Positions 1-9,229 of a stretch of DNA of 11,613 bases are shown in pieces. The notes beneath the pieces were generated by a model. It saw only the letters and a program-made list of their open reading frames with translations. It had not been told where the DNA came from and made no database searches. How positions within the stretch are numbered: position 1 is the stretch's first letter; each line of letters starts with the position of its first letter. The stretch is from Annulohypoxylon bovei var. microspora (taxonomy: Eukaryota; Ascomycota; Sordariomycetes; Xylariales; Hypoxylaceae), in NCBI GenBank assembly GCA_022836615.1, contig MU405528.1, positions 1 through 11,613 of the forward strand. The letters run 5' to 3'. A program made the translations under genes and the position numbers.

Positions 1-92
1 CAAAAACGCCCCGGAGCTTGCGTAGGTCGCGTTTTCCCGGACATTGTGGAGGGCCGTACCGGGTAAAAGAAAAAAAAGACCCCAAAAATTTT
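1..92. repeat. Right part of a 146-bp inverted-ended repeat (U), cut by the window edge
   Basis: This is the right-hand 92 bases of repeat U, least mutated version. It ends in a purine run (CCGGG, A/G-rich stretch, GACCCCAAAAATTTT) that is the reverse complement of the left end seen at 11521. It aligns without gaps to the internal copy at 657-802. Positions 1-39 are identical to the last 39 bases of the window. No coding potential is visible. U could be a very short MITE or a fragment of a larger repeat; its superfamily is not known. Confidence 0.75.
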
Positions 93-472
93 AAATTAAT
101 AAATTATTTAACTCGTTATTTAATTAATTAATAAATAAATTAACTCGTTATTTAATTAATTAATAAATAAATTAATAAATTAATTAATTAATTATTTAAT
201 TAATTATTAAATTAATTAAATAAATAAATAATTAATTAATTTATTAATTAATTAAGTATTTAATTAATTAACTTATTAATAAATTAATTAAATATTTAAT
301 TAAATATATAATTAAATATTTAATTATTTAATTAATTAATTAATTAATTAATTAATTAACTTTTAAATTAACTTTTCGATTAACTTTTTAACCAAGGTTT
401 TAAACACTTTTTTAATCATAATTTCAATTAATTAATTAATCAATTATTTAATTAAAAATCGGTGTTTTCCGG
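93..472. repeat. Low-complexity TTAA/AATTAATT tract
   Basis: This stretch is almost only A and T, made of runs of TTAA, AATTAATT and AATAAATAAATT. It includes one exact 32-bp tandem duplication (110-141 and 142-173), recognisable by the rare ACTCG in each unit. No gene or recognisable transposon domain is seen. The 32-bp period suggests tandem slippage or duplication rather than random decay alone. Confidence 0.8.
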
Positions 473-656
473 GCGGATTTTATCTTTTTTTCCACTTTAT
501 TACCCTTTTTTTTTTTATTGCCTTCGTTTTAACCTTTTTATTTTTATTATTTATCTCGTTTTTCATCCCGTTTTTCACCCCGTTTCTTACTTTTTTTACT
601 TTTATTAACTACCCCTTTTTTTAAACCTTTTTTTAATTAATAACTTTTTGCGAAAA
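473..656. repeat. Pyrimidine-rich tract (plus strand almost without G)
   Basis: The plus strand is mostly T and C, with long T runs separated by CC, CCC or CCCC and very few G. A loose repeat of TCATCCCGTTTTTC type occurs around 553-590. Retained CpC and CpT make it less eroded than the gypsy DNA beyond 803. It abuts the internal U copy. No coding signal. Confidence 0.65.
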
Positions 657-802
657 AAAATTTTTAAGGTTTTTTTTTTCTTTTTCCCGATCTTTATAAC
701 TTTGGGAGGGCAAAAACGCCTCGGAATTTACGAAGGTCGCGTTTTCTTAAACATTATGAAAGGCCGTACCGGGTAAAAGAAAAAAAAAACCTTAAAAATT
801 TT
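657..802. mobile_element. Complete RIP-mutated 146-bp U repeat with terminal inverted repeats
   Basis: Both ends read AAAATTTTTAAGG inward, followed by a T-rich run and CCCG. The inverted ends extend about 34 bp with only isolated mismatches and enclose about 78 bp. Against the two edge pieces (joined length also 146 bp) I count about 22 differences that are all G-to-A or C-to-T in this copy, plus one T-to-A. The gypsy homology begins exactly at its right border (803). It resembles a miniature inverted-repeat element. No clear target duplication can be assigned, because the termini are AT-palindromic. Confidence 0.7.
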
Positions 803-1010
803 ATATTTATACATGTAAAAATCAACATAAATAAAAAAAATAAATAAATATAAAGTTATATTATTTTAAATTTTACATTTTTTTTAATATTAAAAAAACC
901 ATAAATAAAATAAAACGACATTACTTATAAAATAAAAAAAAGGTCGATTAAAATAAGTTTAAAAAAATATAATTTAATAATATACGAAAAAAGTTAAAAC
1001 ACCACTTAAA
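803..1010 (+). pseudogene. Protease remnant (C-terminal half), gypsy copy 1
   Basis: Aligns at nucleotide level with the better-extended protease region of copy 2 from about 9400. The translation HVKININ, then SYIILNF, corresponds to the part of fungal Ty3/gypsy proteases that follows the catalytic Asp and reads like (A)xIDIDG then YxIPG. The catalytic segment itself is absent because the element is truncated at 802/803. Identification rests on that alignment and on its place just upstream of RT. Confidence 0.6.
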
Positions 1011-1356
1011 TACCTTATAACATTAAAATAAAATATTTATAAATTAAAAAAATTAAATATATAATGGAAAATATATTTTTAACATTTATAATTTAAGAAA
1101 AAAAACGTTAATATAAAAAAAACGGCGAAAACATTTAAATCTTTAATACCATTATATAAAATATTAACATTACATTAAAAAAAAAAAATTTACAATTAAT
1201 TAAATCCGAAAAACGTTATTTAATAAATTAAAAAATTAAATTAAAAACTTTTTAAATAATAAAAATATAACGTTACTACCATTAAAGTTAAAGTTAAACA
1301 TTAAAATTAACTTATAAAAAAATAATTAAAATAAAGAAAAAAAGGTTTTATAAAAG

Positions 1357-2160
1357 CCTTTATATAATATATTAAGAAAAAAACTTTTAATATTACGAAA
1401 AACTTTAATAAGCTTATTAAATAAAGGATAAATTAAAGTTAATAACTCCTTAAAAAAGGCATTAATATTATTCATAAAGAAACCAAAAAGCGGCTTTTAA
1501 TTTTATATAAATTACAAGGCTTTTAACGTTATTTTAATACATAACCATTACCCGTTACCATTAATTAAAAAAACCTTACAATCTTTTTATAAAGCTAAAT
1601 AATTAATTAAAATTAACATTAAAATTATATTTCATAAATTATAAATAAAAAAAAAGGATAAATAAAATATCGCTTTTTACATTTAATTTAAAGCTTTTAA
1701 GTAATTAATTATACCTTTTAAATTATGTAAAACGTTAATAACGTTTTAACGTTATATTAATAAAACTTTATTTAACCTTTTAAATAATTATTATTTAATA
1801 TACATGAATAATGTAATAATTTATTTAAATGGGTTTTATAAAAATTATATAAATAAAATTAAAACGGTATTAAAACGTTTTAATAATATTAATTTAAAGT
1901 TAAACCTTTTTAAATACCTTTTTATTATAAAAAAAATTAAATACTTAAACTTTATTATTATAATAAAAAAAAAATTAAAATAAACTTTAATAAAATTATA
2001 ACCATTAAAAAATAAAAACCACTTATAAACGTACGGAAAATTCGCAACTTTTTAAAATTCGCGAATTTTTATAAAACGTTTATTAAAGGATTTAATAAAT
2101 TAATTACCCTTTTAACCATTTTAATAAAAAAAAAAGCCCCCTTTAAATGGAAGTAAAAAG
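1357..2160 (+). pseudogene. Reverse transcriptase domain, gypsy copy 1, all catalytic Asp lost
   Basis: In frame from 1357: PLYN, then NKG*IKVNNS, then LFIKKPKSGF*FYINYKAFN, then HYPLPLIKKTLQSF, then FHKL, PFKLC, TF*RYIN, YMNNVIIYLNG (codons from 1801), then LKLNLFKYLF. After a frame change comes RNFLKFANFYKTFIKGFNKL to PFKW (2058-2150). These are canonical Ty3/gypsy RT and connection motifs. The YMDD box reads YMNN, and the upstream catalytic Asp (TKID type) is also Asn (AAC at 1615). All fit G-to-A change. The size and motif order are normal for the family; it is inactive. Confidence 0.92.
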
Positions 2161-2199
2161 TAAACGTAATGTTTAAAAAGTTAAAACATTTATTTATTA

Positions 2200-2608
2200 T
2201 TACATTAATTTTAATTTATTAAAACTTTAATTAAAAAACATATTTAAAAACAAATTACTTAAAATAAGCTTTAAAAGCTTATTTTTTATAAAAGGATTAT
2301 AATAAAATATTAAAACTTATAATTTATTATTTAATAAAGTTATTATTAATTAAATATAATTATAAAATATATAATAAAAAACTTTTAATAATTATTAAAT
2401 TAATAAAAACATAATAAAAAAATTACAAAAGGTAATTAAACCTTTTATAATCTTTATAAATTATAAAAACTTAAAATATTTTATAATTATCCGTAAATTA
2501 AATAAACATTAAATACGTTAAAAATAAACTTTATTAAAATTTAATTTCATTATAAAATACCAAGTTAATAAAAAAGTAAAATAACTTAATGTTTTATTAA
2601 AACGAAGT
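2200..2608 (+). pseudogene. RNase H domain, gypsy copy 1
   Basis: In frame from about 2417 the translation contains LQKVIKPFIIFINYKNLKYFIIIRKLN, matching the family pattern TDHKNLxYF...LNxRQxRW. It continues to LLKFNFIIKYQVNKK...NVLLKRS, matching the C-terminal YRPGKxNxKADALSRR element. The catalytic Asp of the TDHKNL motif is Asn here (NYKNL). Stops replace the Gln and Trp of RQxRW. The N-terminal half (2200-2410) is too decayed for motif-level support and is included by position only. Confidence 0.8.
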
Positions 2609-3040
2609 TAAAATATTTTAATAAATTAAAAGGATAAAAAGGTAATAAACCGTATATAACGTTTATTTAAATAAAAATGGTTATTTTTAATAAAAATAAT
2701 AATAATAAATATTTAAATATTTTTAATAAATGTTATTAAGGTATTAAAAAAGGAAGTAATATTAAATTAAAGCTTTATAACCATATTTATCGGAAAAAGA
2801 ATTTTTTATAATGAAAACTTATAAGCTTTATAAAATTAAAGGGTTATTAAAAATATAAACTTTAAAATAATTTATAAAATTATTAATAAAAATAATCGTT
2901 ATTTTTTATTAATTTTTAAGGATTATAAAATTTCGATTATTAAATATAATTTAAATAATAAAAAAACCATATCGTTTAAAAAACGAACGTAAATATTAAA
3001 TTAAAAGCTTTTTAAAATAATTATAATTTAAAATGTTTAC

Positions 3041-3660
3041 GATTCCCACATTATAAATCATTTAAAAAAAAAAATATTATTATAATCGCTTTAAAATCTT
3101 TTTATTAATTAATTATAAAATAAAATATATAAAAGTTTTATAAGAATTATAATATTTATAATTAAGTTTACATTTAACGAATTTAATGAAAAAAGTTATT
3201 AAAACTTTTATTTATTTTTAATCGTTACTTTTTAAAGCTATCCATCGATTTTATAATAAAAATACCGATAAAAAAAAAAGAAAATCCTTGGTATTTAATA
3301 ATAATCATTTATTAATTATTAAAATAAATTTTATTAAAAATAATAAATATTATAAAAGTTAAAATATATGTTATAAAACTTATATACACTTATATTAAGT
3401 ATTATAATTTCCTTATAATAATAATATTAAACCGAAAAAATAATTAAATAAACACATTTTAAATAAAATTTTATAAATTAATAAAAATAATATAACGTTT
3501 ATTTATTACTTTTAATTTAAAAATTAATAAATTTATAAAAAAAATAAATTAAAAAGTATAAATATATTTATAATATTTCTTAATTTACGCATAATTTAAT
3601 TAATTAAAGATATTATTTATAACGATAATAACGATTAATAATTAAAACATAATAATTAAA
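3041..3660 (+). pseudogene. Integrase (zinc-binding and catalytic core), gypsy copy 1
   Basis: At 3041 the translation DSHIINH matches the zinc-binding DSHxxGHxG motif, and FY*L further on matches FYWPGM. After a frame change comes LLKLLFIFNRY, then LSIDFIIKIPI (Asp codon GAT at 3247), then NPWYLIIII. This is the catalytic-core start (SxDFIxGLPxS...). Further on, LNRKNN (codons from 3427) stands where SDRGSQF is expected, so the second catalytic Asp is Asn. FNLKIN*...IN*KV*IYL*YFLIYA follows the family pattern HPQTDGQTERxNQxxEQYLRxFxNY. The third acidic residue cannot be recognised. Confidence 0.88.
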
Positions 3661-4116
3661 TTAAACCTTTTTTATATAACGTATAAATATTATATACATT
3701 TAATTAAATAAATCGTTAATAAAGTTTTAAATAAATTATTTAAAAAATAATAAATTATAAACTTTATAATTAAAATTAAAGAAATTAATAAATACATTTA
3801 AATTATTATAATTATAATTTAAGAATATATAAAACATATAATAAATTAATTTTAATTAAAAAACCTTAAGTATAAAGTAAATAATAAAGTTTAATTAAAC
3901 TTAAAAAACATTATAATATTATAACTTAAGAAAAAACTTTCTTAATTACACGTAAAATATAAGATAATTAAAGTAATTAACTTTTATATAATAAAATTAA
4001 ATATATTTATAAAAATTTAACCACGATTTTATATTAAATTACTTAAATTAATAATTATAAACCCGTTATTATTTTAAATATAAAACGACGTTTAACCACC
4101 ACCTTTTATTAATTAA

Positions 4117-4290
4117 AATAACGAAAACCTCGAATACATTATCGAAAAAATTTTACGATTAAAAAGCAAGCGTAAAAAACAAAGTGTACGTAAAATGGTA
4201 TTAATTAAATAAAAGGGTTACGTAAAGTTAACGTAAAAGCCCCGGGAAAAATTAAAAAATATAAAGATTTTAAAAACATTTTATTAATAA
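4117..4290 (+). pseudogene. C-terminal chromodomain of gypsy integrase, copy 1
   Basis: In one frame: LEYIIEKILRLKSKRKK, then VRKMVLIK*KGYVKLT*KPREKLKN. This fits the chromodomain pattern (E)YxVEKIL...YLVKWKGYxxxTWEPxENL, with both Trp codons now TAA (4210 and 4234). In chromoviruses this domain guides integration toward particular chromatin. It is the best evidence for placing the element among chromoviruses. Pol coding sequence fades out by about 4360, where repeat R begins. Confidence 0.85.
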
Positions 4291-4363
4291 TTTAAAGCAA
4301 GAAATAAAGTAAATAAAAAAACCCTCGTAATTATAAACTTTAAAAAACGGGAAAAAAAAATAT

Positions 4364-4690
4364 TATTATAAATTAAAAACCTGGAAAATTAATTAAAATA
4401 AAAATCAACGTAAATTTACATTATAATTATAAATGCGATAAACGTGGGTTTTTATAATAAAATTATTAACAACTTTAAATAAATCGTTAAAATTATTAAA
4501 ACACGTATAAAAGGGATTTTCACGTTAATTAACTTAATTTACACCTTTAAGCATAAATATCGTAACCTTAAAAACGAAAGGTTATTATTTTTCTTTTTTT
4601 TTTTATTAATGAAAATAATTTTATTTTTAATTTTATATAACACAAGTTTACCGTTATTTATAAAAACCGTTATAAAATATTAATATTTCG
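4364..4690. repeat. Repeat R, copy 1
   Basis: First of two direct copies with a period of about 382 bp (for example 4419 aligns with 4801). It is less mutated than copy 2 and keeps more C and G. About 4525-4670 is also present in reverse orientation at 11369-11518. It lies directly after the gypsy chromodomain, but the inverted copy is joined to the RT region instead, so R is an independent family rather than part of pol. No reading frame or superfamily was recognised. Confidence 0.7.
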
Positions 4691-4745
4691 AAATATAACG
4701 TTAATAATAATAATTAATATTTATAATATTAAAATAAATTTTAAA

Positions 4746-5027
4746 TATTATAAATTAAAAAATTAAAAAATTAATTAAAATAAAAATTAACGCGAATTTA
4801 TATTATAATTATAAACGCGATAAATGTAAATTTTTATAATAAAATTATTTTTAATTTTAAATAAATTATTAAAATTATTAAAATGGGTATAAAAAAGGTT
4901 TTTACGTTAATTAATTTAATTTATATTTTTAAATATAAATATTATAATTTTAAAAATAAAATAAATTTTTTTTATTAATTAAAATAAAAATAAAAATAAT
5001 TTTATATAATATAAATTTATTATTATT
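4746..5027. repeat. Repeat R, copy 2 (tandem, 3' truncated)
   Basis: Aligns to R copy 1 from its start, then loses similarity near 5028. Differences from copy 1 are mostly C/T and G/A and go both ways, so the two copies decayed separately after duplication. Between the copies, 4691-4745 is AT-rich filler with no partner in copy 2. Confidence 0.7.
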
Positions 5028-5053
5028 CATGGGAATTATTATACGTAAAGTTT

Positions 5054-5071
5054 TTATATCCGCGGATATAA
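5054..5071. repeat. 18-bp perfect palindrome
   Basis: TTATATCCGCGGATATAA reads the same on both strands. It is the only GC-containing perfect palindrome of this size noticed in the RIP-mutated DNA. Function unknown; it may be chance in an AT-rich context. Confidence 0.6.
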
Positions 5072-5530
5072 TAACCTTAAATTTAAATTATAAAATACGT
5101 TATATTTTACGTTATATAAAAGTTTTTTTTTTTAAACTTTTACGATTTAAATTATTTATTCGACGTTAATTTTTTTTTAATTTTACGTTATTTTTTTTTA
5201 ATTTTAATTAAATGTATCGTTTAATTAAATGAATATTTTCTTTTTTAAAGTTTTAATTAATTAAATTATAATTTTAAAATTTTTAAATTTAATTTTTTAA
5301 TTTTTAATTTTTATATTTTTTTAACGTTTTATTTAATTTTTTCGAACGGTTAATTTTATGTTTTTATTTAACGCGTTACGCGCGTTTTATAAAAACTTTT
5401 TATTAATTATTTACGGTTATTAATTAATTAATTTATTAAGTTTATTTTTTTTATAACGTTTAATTAAATGTATATTTATTTATATAAGTTTTTTTTTTAC
5501 GTAAAAGTTAATTTTTAAAGTTTTATTTAA

Positions 5531-5586
5531 TTATTTTTTTAAAATTATTTTTTTAAAATTATTTTTTTAAAATTATTTTTTTAAAA
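5531..5586. repeat. Four exact tandem copies of a 14-bp unit
   Basis: Unit TTATTTTTTTAAAA is repeated four times without a mismatch. No unit contains C or G, so RIP would leave no trace in it. Confidence 0.9.
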
Positions 5587-5627
5587 GCTTTTAATTTTTT
5601 ATATAAAAACGAAAAGTAATTTCTTAT

Positions 5628-5739
5628 AAATTAAATCTTTAATTTAATTTATTAAAAATTAAGTTTTTAATTTAATTTATTAAAAATTAAATCCTTAATT
5701 TAATTTATTAAAAATTAAATTTTTAATTTTATTTATTAA
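5628..5739. repeat. Four tandem copies of a 28-bp unit with RIP-type differences
   Basis: Each unit begins AAATTAA and ends TTTATTAA. The main variable stretch reads ATCTT, GTTTT, ATCCT and ATTTT in successive units. These are C/T or G/A differences, consistent with amplification first and RIP-like decay later. One A-to-T difference occurs in the fourth unit. Confidence 0.85.
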
Positions 5740-6216
5740 TTTTTTAAATAATTAAAATTATGGTTTTATTATAACCGTTACGATTATTATTTTTATTTCT
5801 TCGATTTTAATTAATTAAAACTTTATATTATTTTTTTTTCGTAACTTTATTTTTACATTAATTTTCTTTTATTTCGCTTATTAATTATTTAATTTTTTTA
5901 TAATTTAATTTTATTTTAATTAATCCGTAATAAAATATAAAAAAATATTAATATATTAATTTTATTTAAACGAATTAAATGAATTTTATTATATTATATA
6001 AAATCTTTTCGTCGTTAAATAATAATTAATTAAAAAATTATTAAAAAGCTTTTAATAAAAAATAATTTATAAAAAAATAATTAAATTATATTTACGAATG
6101 TTTTTAAATTTAAATAAATTAATTTCGCTTTAATATAATTTAATTATTTTTAAGGTTTTTAAATATTAAATTTATTTATTATAATTTAATTATTTATTTT
6201 TTAACGGTTAATTAAA

Positions 6217-6224
6217 ATAAAATA
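6217..6224. repeat. Target site duplication, left of element A
   Basis: ATAAAATA, exactly repeated at 6947-6954 directly outside the other end of element A. Confidence 0.85.
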
Positions 6225-6946
6225 AAACAATGTTGGCCGCGCTGTATGTATGTCGCGGGGTTCCCGCGCTGTATGCAGGCCGGGCATCACAGGTACTTTC
6301 CCCGCCATACAAATCCCCATACAAACACATGTACTTTCAATGCTCACCCCGCGCGCACCTTCAATTGAACTTAGAAAAATCCACCCACTCCCACACCCAC
6401 TTTCAACCCCATCCTATATCCCCATTATCCCCCATCAATTACAGGTCAAATTTCTTATAATTACACACTTAGATAGATCTCGAAAGGCGCTTTCGATTGA
6501 TCTAGGTTGCATCCATTGGAAATACCTGTGTGGGTGGCAAATCAGGTTGAAAGCTGAGTGCATCTAATAGTTTTTTGACCTAGGTTGTCCCGTGATACCC
6601 TTCGCGCAAGCCTTCTTGCCCTACATGCGATTACCTTCCAACCTGATTTGCCAGGGATACAACAGTTTCTATGAGATGCAACCTGAATCAGTCGAACGCG
6701 CTTTTCGATATCTATCTGAATACGTAATTGTAAAAAATGAAACGTAAAACTGAAAGGGTGGGAAACGGGGGATTGAAACAGGCTGTAGGTAGGTATGTGG
6801 GAAAAGTAGGTTGAATTGATTGAATTTCGTGGGCTGCTGGTACCTTCAATTGTATGGCGATTTGTATGCGATTTGAAGTACCTTGCGCCACCCCGCATAC
6901 AGCGCGGCAAACCGGCGACATATATACAGCGCGGCCAACATTGCTC
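6225..6946. mobile_element. Foldback MITE A (722 bp, non-autonomous DNA transposon, hAT-like by 8-bp duplication)
   Basis: The ends are inverted repeats: the right end, read inward, is GAGCAATGTTGGCCGCGCTG; the left end is AAACAATGTTGGCCGCGCTG. Symmetry continues to the centre, where GGCAAATCAGGTTG (6536-6549) pairs exactly with 6639-6652 around an 89-bp loop. Each arm has two GCTGTATG-type octamers 27 bp apart (6241 and 6268; complement at 6896 and 6923). Exact 8-bp duplications flank it. Base composition is normal and CpA is retained, so it has not been RIP-mutated. It encodes no transposase; the short open frames in it are by-products of normal base composition. The 8-bp duplication suits hAT, but P and Merlin elements also make 8-bp sites, so superfamily is tentative. 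Confidence 0.9.
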
Positions 6947-6954
6947 ATAAAATA
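6947..6954. repeat. Target site duplication, right of element A
   Basis: ATAAAATA, identical to 6217-6224. Could be read as 9 bp here because the next base on each side also matches, but B supports 8. Confidence 0.85.
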
Positions 6955-7128
6955 ATATAATTAAATTTATTTAATTAAGATTTTTTTAAACTTTTAATTT
7001 ATTTAATTATATTAAATGTAACTTTTTATTTATTACGATATAATTAATTAAAAGGTTTATTTAAAATTAATGAAAATTAATTAACGTACGAATTTTTAAA
7101 ATTAAAAATATATTTATTTATATAAAAA
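6955..7128. other. AT-rich spacer between elements A and C
   Basis: 174 bp of RIP-type AT-rich DNA continuous in character with 5028-6216. No repeat or coding motif recognised. Confidence 0.5.
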
Positions 7129-7838
7129 AAATAATATTAACCGCGTTATATATATGTTATTAATTTGCCGCGTTATATGCAAAATATTACAAGGTACTTT
7201 AAATTTTATATAAATTATTATATAATTAAAAGTATTAACTTTTTATTAAATTTAATTAATTTAATTTATTTTTTTTATATATTTATTTATAATTTATTTC
7301 CATTTTTTATTTCTTATTTTTTTAATTTAAAATTTTATTTTTTATAATTACACGATTAAATAAATTTTAAAACGTAGCTTCGATTAATTTAAATTATATA
7401 TTTTAAAAATAATTATATAAATAATAAATTAAATTAAAAATTAAATACATTTAATAATTTTTAATTAAAATAATTTCGTGATATTTTTTTTATTTTATAT
7501 GTAATTACTTTTTAATTTAATTTACCATTTATATAATTATTTTTAAAACATGTAATTTAAATTAATTAAAGCCGTGTTTTAAAATTTATTTAATTATATA
7601 ATTATAAAAAATAAAACTTTAAATTAAAAAAATAAAAAACAAAGGATTATAATATCTTATAAATAAATATAAAAACGCGTAAATTTTTTTAAATTTAATT
7701 AATAATGCGCGTAAAATGAACATTAAAAGTACATATATTTATATAAAGATTTATATAATAAAGAAAATACTTGCAATGCCCGGCCCGCATATAACGTAAA
7801 AACCCCGCAACATACATATAACGCGGTTAACATTATTT
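7129..7838. mobile_element. RIP-mutated foldback element C, same family as A
   Basis: About 710 bp. The left 210 bp match the reverse complement of A's right arm (for example AATTTGCCGCG at 7161 and AAGGTACTTTAAAT at 7191). The right 180 bp match the reverse complement of A's left arm (GCAATGCCCGGCCCGC near 7774, and AACGCGGTTAACATT at the end). The inner part, about 7345-7650, instead aligns with A in the same direction, including CGTGATA of the loop. Nearly all differences from A are C-to-T or G-to-A. No clean 8-bp duplication remains: 7121-7128 is TATAAAAA and the nearest identical octamer is six bases beyond the expected right end (7845-7852). Open frames here are not genes. Confidence 0.85.
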
Positions 7839-9190
7839 AATTTATATAAAAATAATTATACCGCGTTTTATTTAAATAAAAAATAAATTAATTTTTTTAT
7901 ATTTATTAATGTATTTATTTAAATATTTATTTAAATATTTAATTTTATTTAATTTCGTTATAATAATTTTTTATAAATTCGGGGCATATTTTTATTATTT
8001 ATTTTTTAAATAATAAAAGTTTTTAAAAAAACGTTTATTATATTAAATAATAATTTAATATATAAATATTTTTTAAATAATAAATAATTAAACTTTTATA
8101 ATATTAATCGTTTTTTATTATTATAATTTAAATTTATATAAATTTTTTAATAAATTTTTTAATAATTTTATAAATAATTTATTAAATAATTTTAATTTAT
8201 TTTATAAATTTAAAAAAATAATTATAATTAAAAATAAATGTTTAATTTAAATTAACGAATAAATGTTTTTTTAATATATATAATTATATTAAATTTTTTA
8301 ATTTTAAAAAATTTAATATATTTCGGATTAAAAAAAAATAAATGTTTAAAAATTATATTTTCGGTTTTAATTAAAAAACGGCAACGTTTAATATAATAAT
8401 AAAGTTTTTATTAAAATTTTAATCGAAAAATTTAAAAATAAATAAATAATTAAAATTATTTATTAAAATTTAATTAAAATGTATTAAAATGTTTTTTAAT
8501 ATTTTAACGATTTTTTTATTAATTTTAAAAGTAAATTATTTTTAATTAACGGGTTAAATTTAAAAAAAATCGGTTATATTAATATAAAATTAAATAATAA
8601 ATTAAAAAATGTTTTTATAATAAAAGAATTAAATAAAAAAAATTATAATAAATAAATAATTAAAATTAATAATGTAATAATTAAAATGGAAAAAACATTA
8701 AATTATAAAAAAAAAATTTTTACGATTATTTAATATAAAAAAATATTTAATTAAAAAGTTATTAAATTTATTAATATAATAATTATTTAAAAATAAAAAT
8801 AAAAATTTAATAAAAACGGAAATATAATTATAAATGAAATAAATTATATAATTTTAACCGCCGTGATAATTATAATAATAAATTAAATAAATGGTTTACG
8901 TTAAAATAATAATAATTTATTAAAAATATAATAAAAATTAAATTACAAGTTTAAAAAACTTAAAAAAAAAATATACCCGTTATATAAAAATAAAATATTT
9001 TATAATAATTTATTTATTATTTCGAACCGTATTTTAATTAAATCGCGGTAATGGAAATAACATGTTACGAATAATTATTATAAAAATTTAAAATAATCGG
9101 AATATTAAAAATAATTACGAATTATTAAAATGTTTAAAAAATAAATAACTTTTAAATAAAATTACGTTTAAAAATTAATATTAAAATTTA
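7839..9190 (+). pseudogene. Highly degraded upstream part of gypsy copy 2, possibly gag
   Basis: This DNA lies directly upstream of a recognisable protease, where gag is expected in a Ty3/gypsy element. The plus-strand translation from about 8400 is rich in Asn, Lys, Ile and stops, with no CCHC zinc knuckle or other gag signature that I can identify. An LTR or the element's 5' end may be included toward 7839, but no border was found. The call rests on position only. Confidence 0.35.
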
Positions 9191-9229
9191 TAAATATTAA
9201 AAAAGCTTTAAATAAAATATATATTTTTT

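Larger units (their letters stand above)
803..4361 (+). pseudogene. Degenerate Ty3/gypsy chromovirus pol polyprotein (copy 1), 5' truncated
   Basis: Conceptual translation, allowing stops and frameshifts, gives the order protease (C-terminal part), RT, RNase H, integrase, chromodomain. That order is diagnostic of the chromovirus branch of Ty3/gypsy retrotransposons. Most in-frame stops sit where Gln or Trp is expected (CAA to TAA, TGG to TAA/TGA), and many Asp and Gly codons have become Asn and Lys, as expected for G-to-A change. The frame moves between domains (frame 1 RT, frame 3 at 2058, frame 2 RNase H, frame 1 integrase core). Gag and the first half of the protease are missing; homology to copy 2 starts right after repeat U. 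No LTR was identified on either side. It cannot encode a functional protein. Confidence 0.9.
5028..6216. other. Unassigned RIP-mutated DNA
   Basis: About 1.2 kb of very AT-rich DNA; the plus strand is T-rich from 5100 to about 5900. It contains two short tandem arrays (5531-5586, 5628-5739) and an 18-bp palindrome (5054-5071). CpG islets such as ACGCGTTACGCGCG near 5370 survive, as expected when CpA is the preferred target. I tried both strands and found no transposon motif I could defend. It may be the 3' end or LTR of the left gypsy, or the start of the right one. Confidence 0.4.

Noticed and set aside
4364..5027. The R tandem pair as LTRs or as a zinc-knuckle coding segment
   Set aside because: The spacing is about 382 bp with no internal domain, a third copy sits elsewhere inverted, and the CxxCxxxxHxxxxC pattern does not fit the codons.
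5531..5739. CRISPR-like array of direct repeats
   Set aside because: Units are directly tandem with no unique spacers, in a eukaryotic transposon graveyard.
93..5900. AT-richness suggesting fungal mitochondrial DNA or another AT-rich genome
   Set aside because: Ty3/gypsy chromovirus domains, directional C-to-T/G-to-A change between copies, retained CpG and normal-GC MITE islands indicate nuclear RIP-mutated DNA.
6550..6638. Conserved loop of A and B as a tRNA or tRNA-derived element
   Set aside because: No TTCGANNC B box or cloverleaf stems could be found.
6230..6948. Several ATG-started reading frames of 76-122 codons inside element A on both strands
   Set aside because: They overlap each other on both strands, lack recognisable domains and lie in a palindromic non-coding element. 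They are open only because this island has normal base composition.
7165..7347. A 60-codon frame rich in Phe, Ile, Tyr and Asn that could be read as a small membrane protein
   Set aside because: It is the RIP-mutated arm of element C; hydrophobic content follows from T-rich codons.
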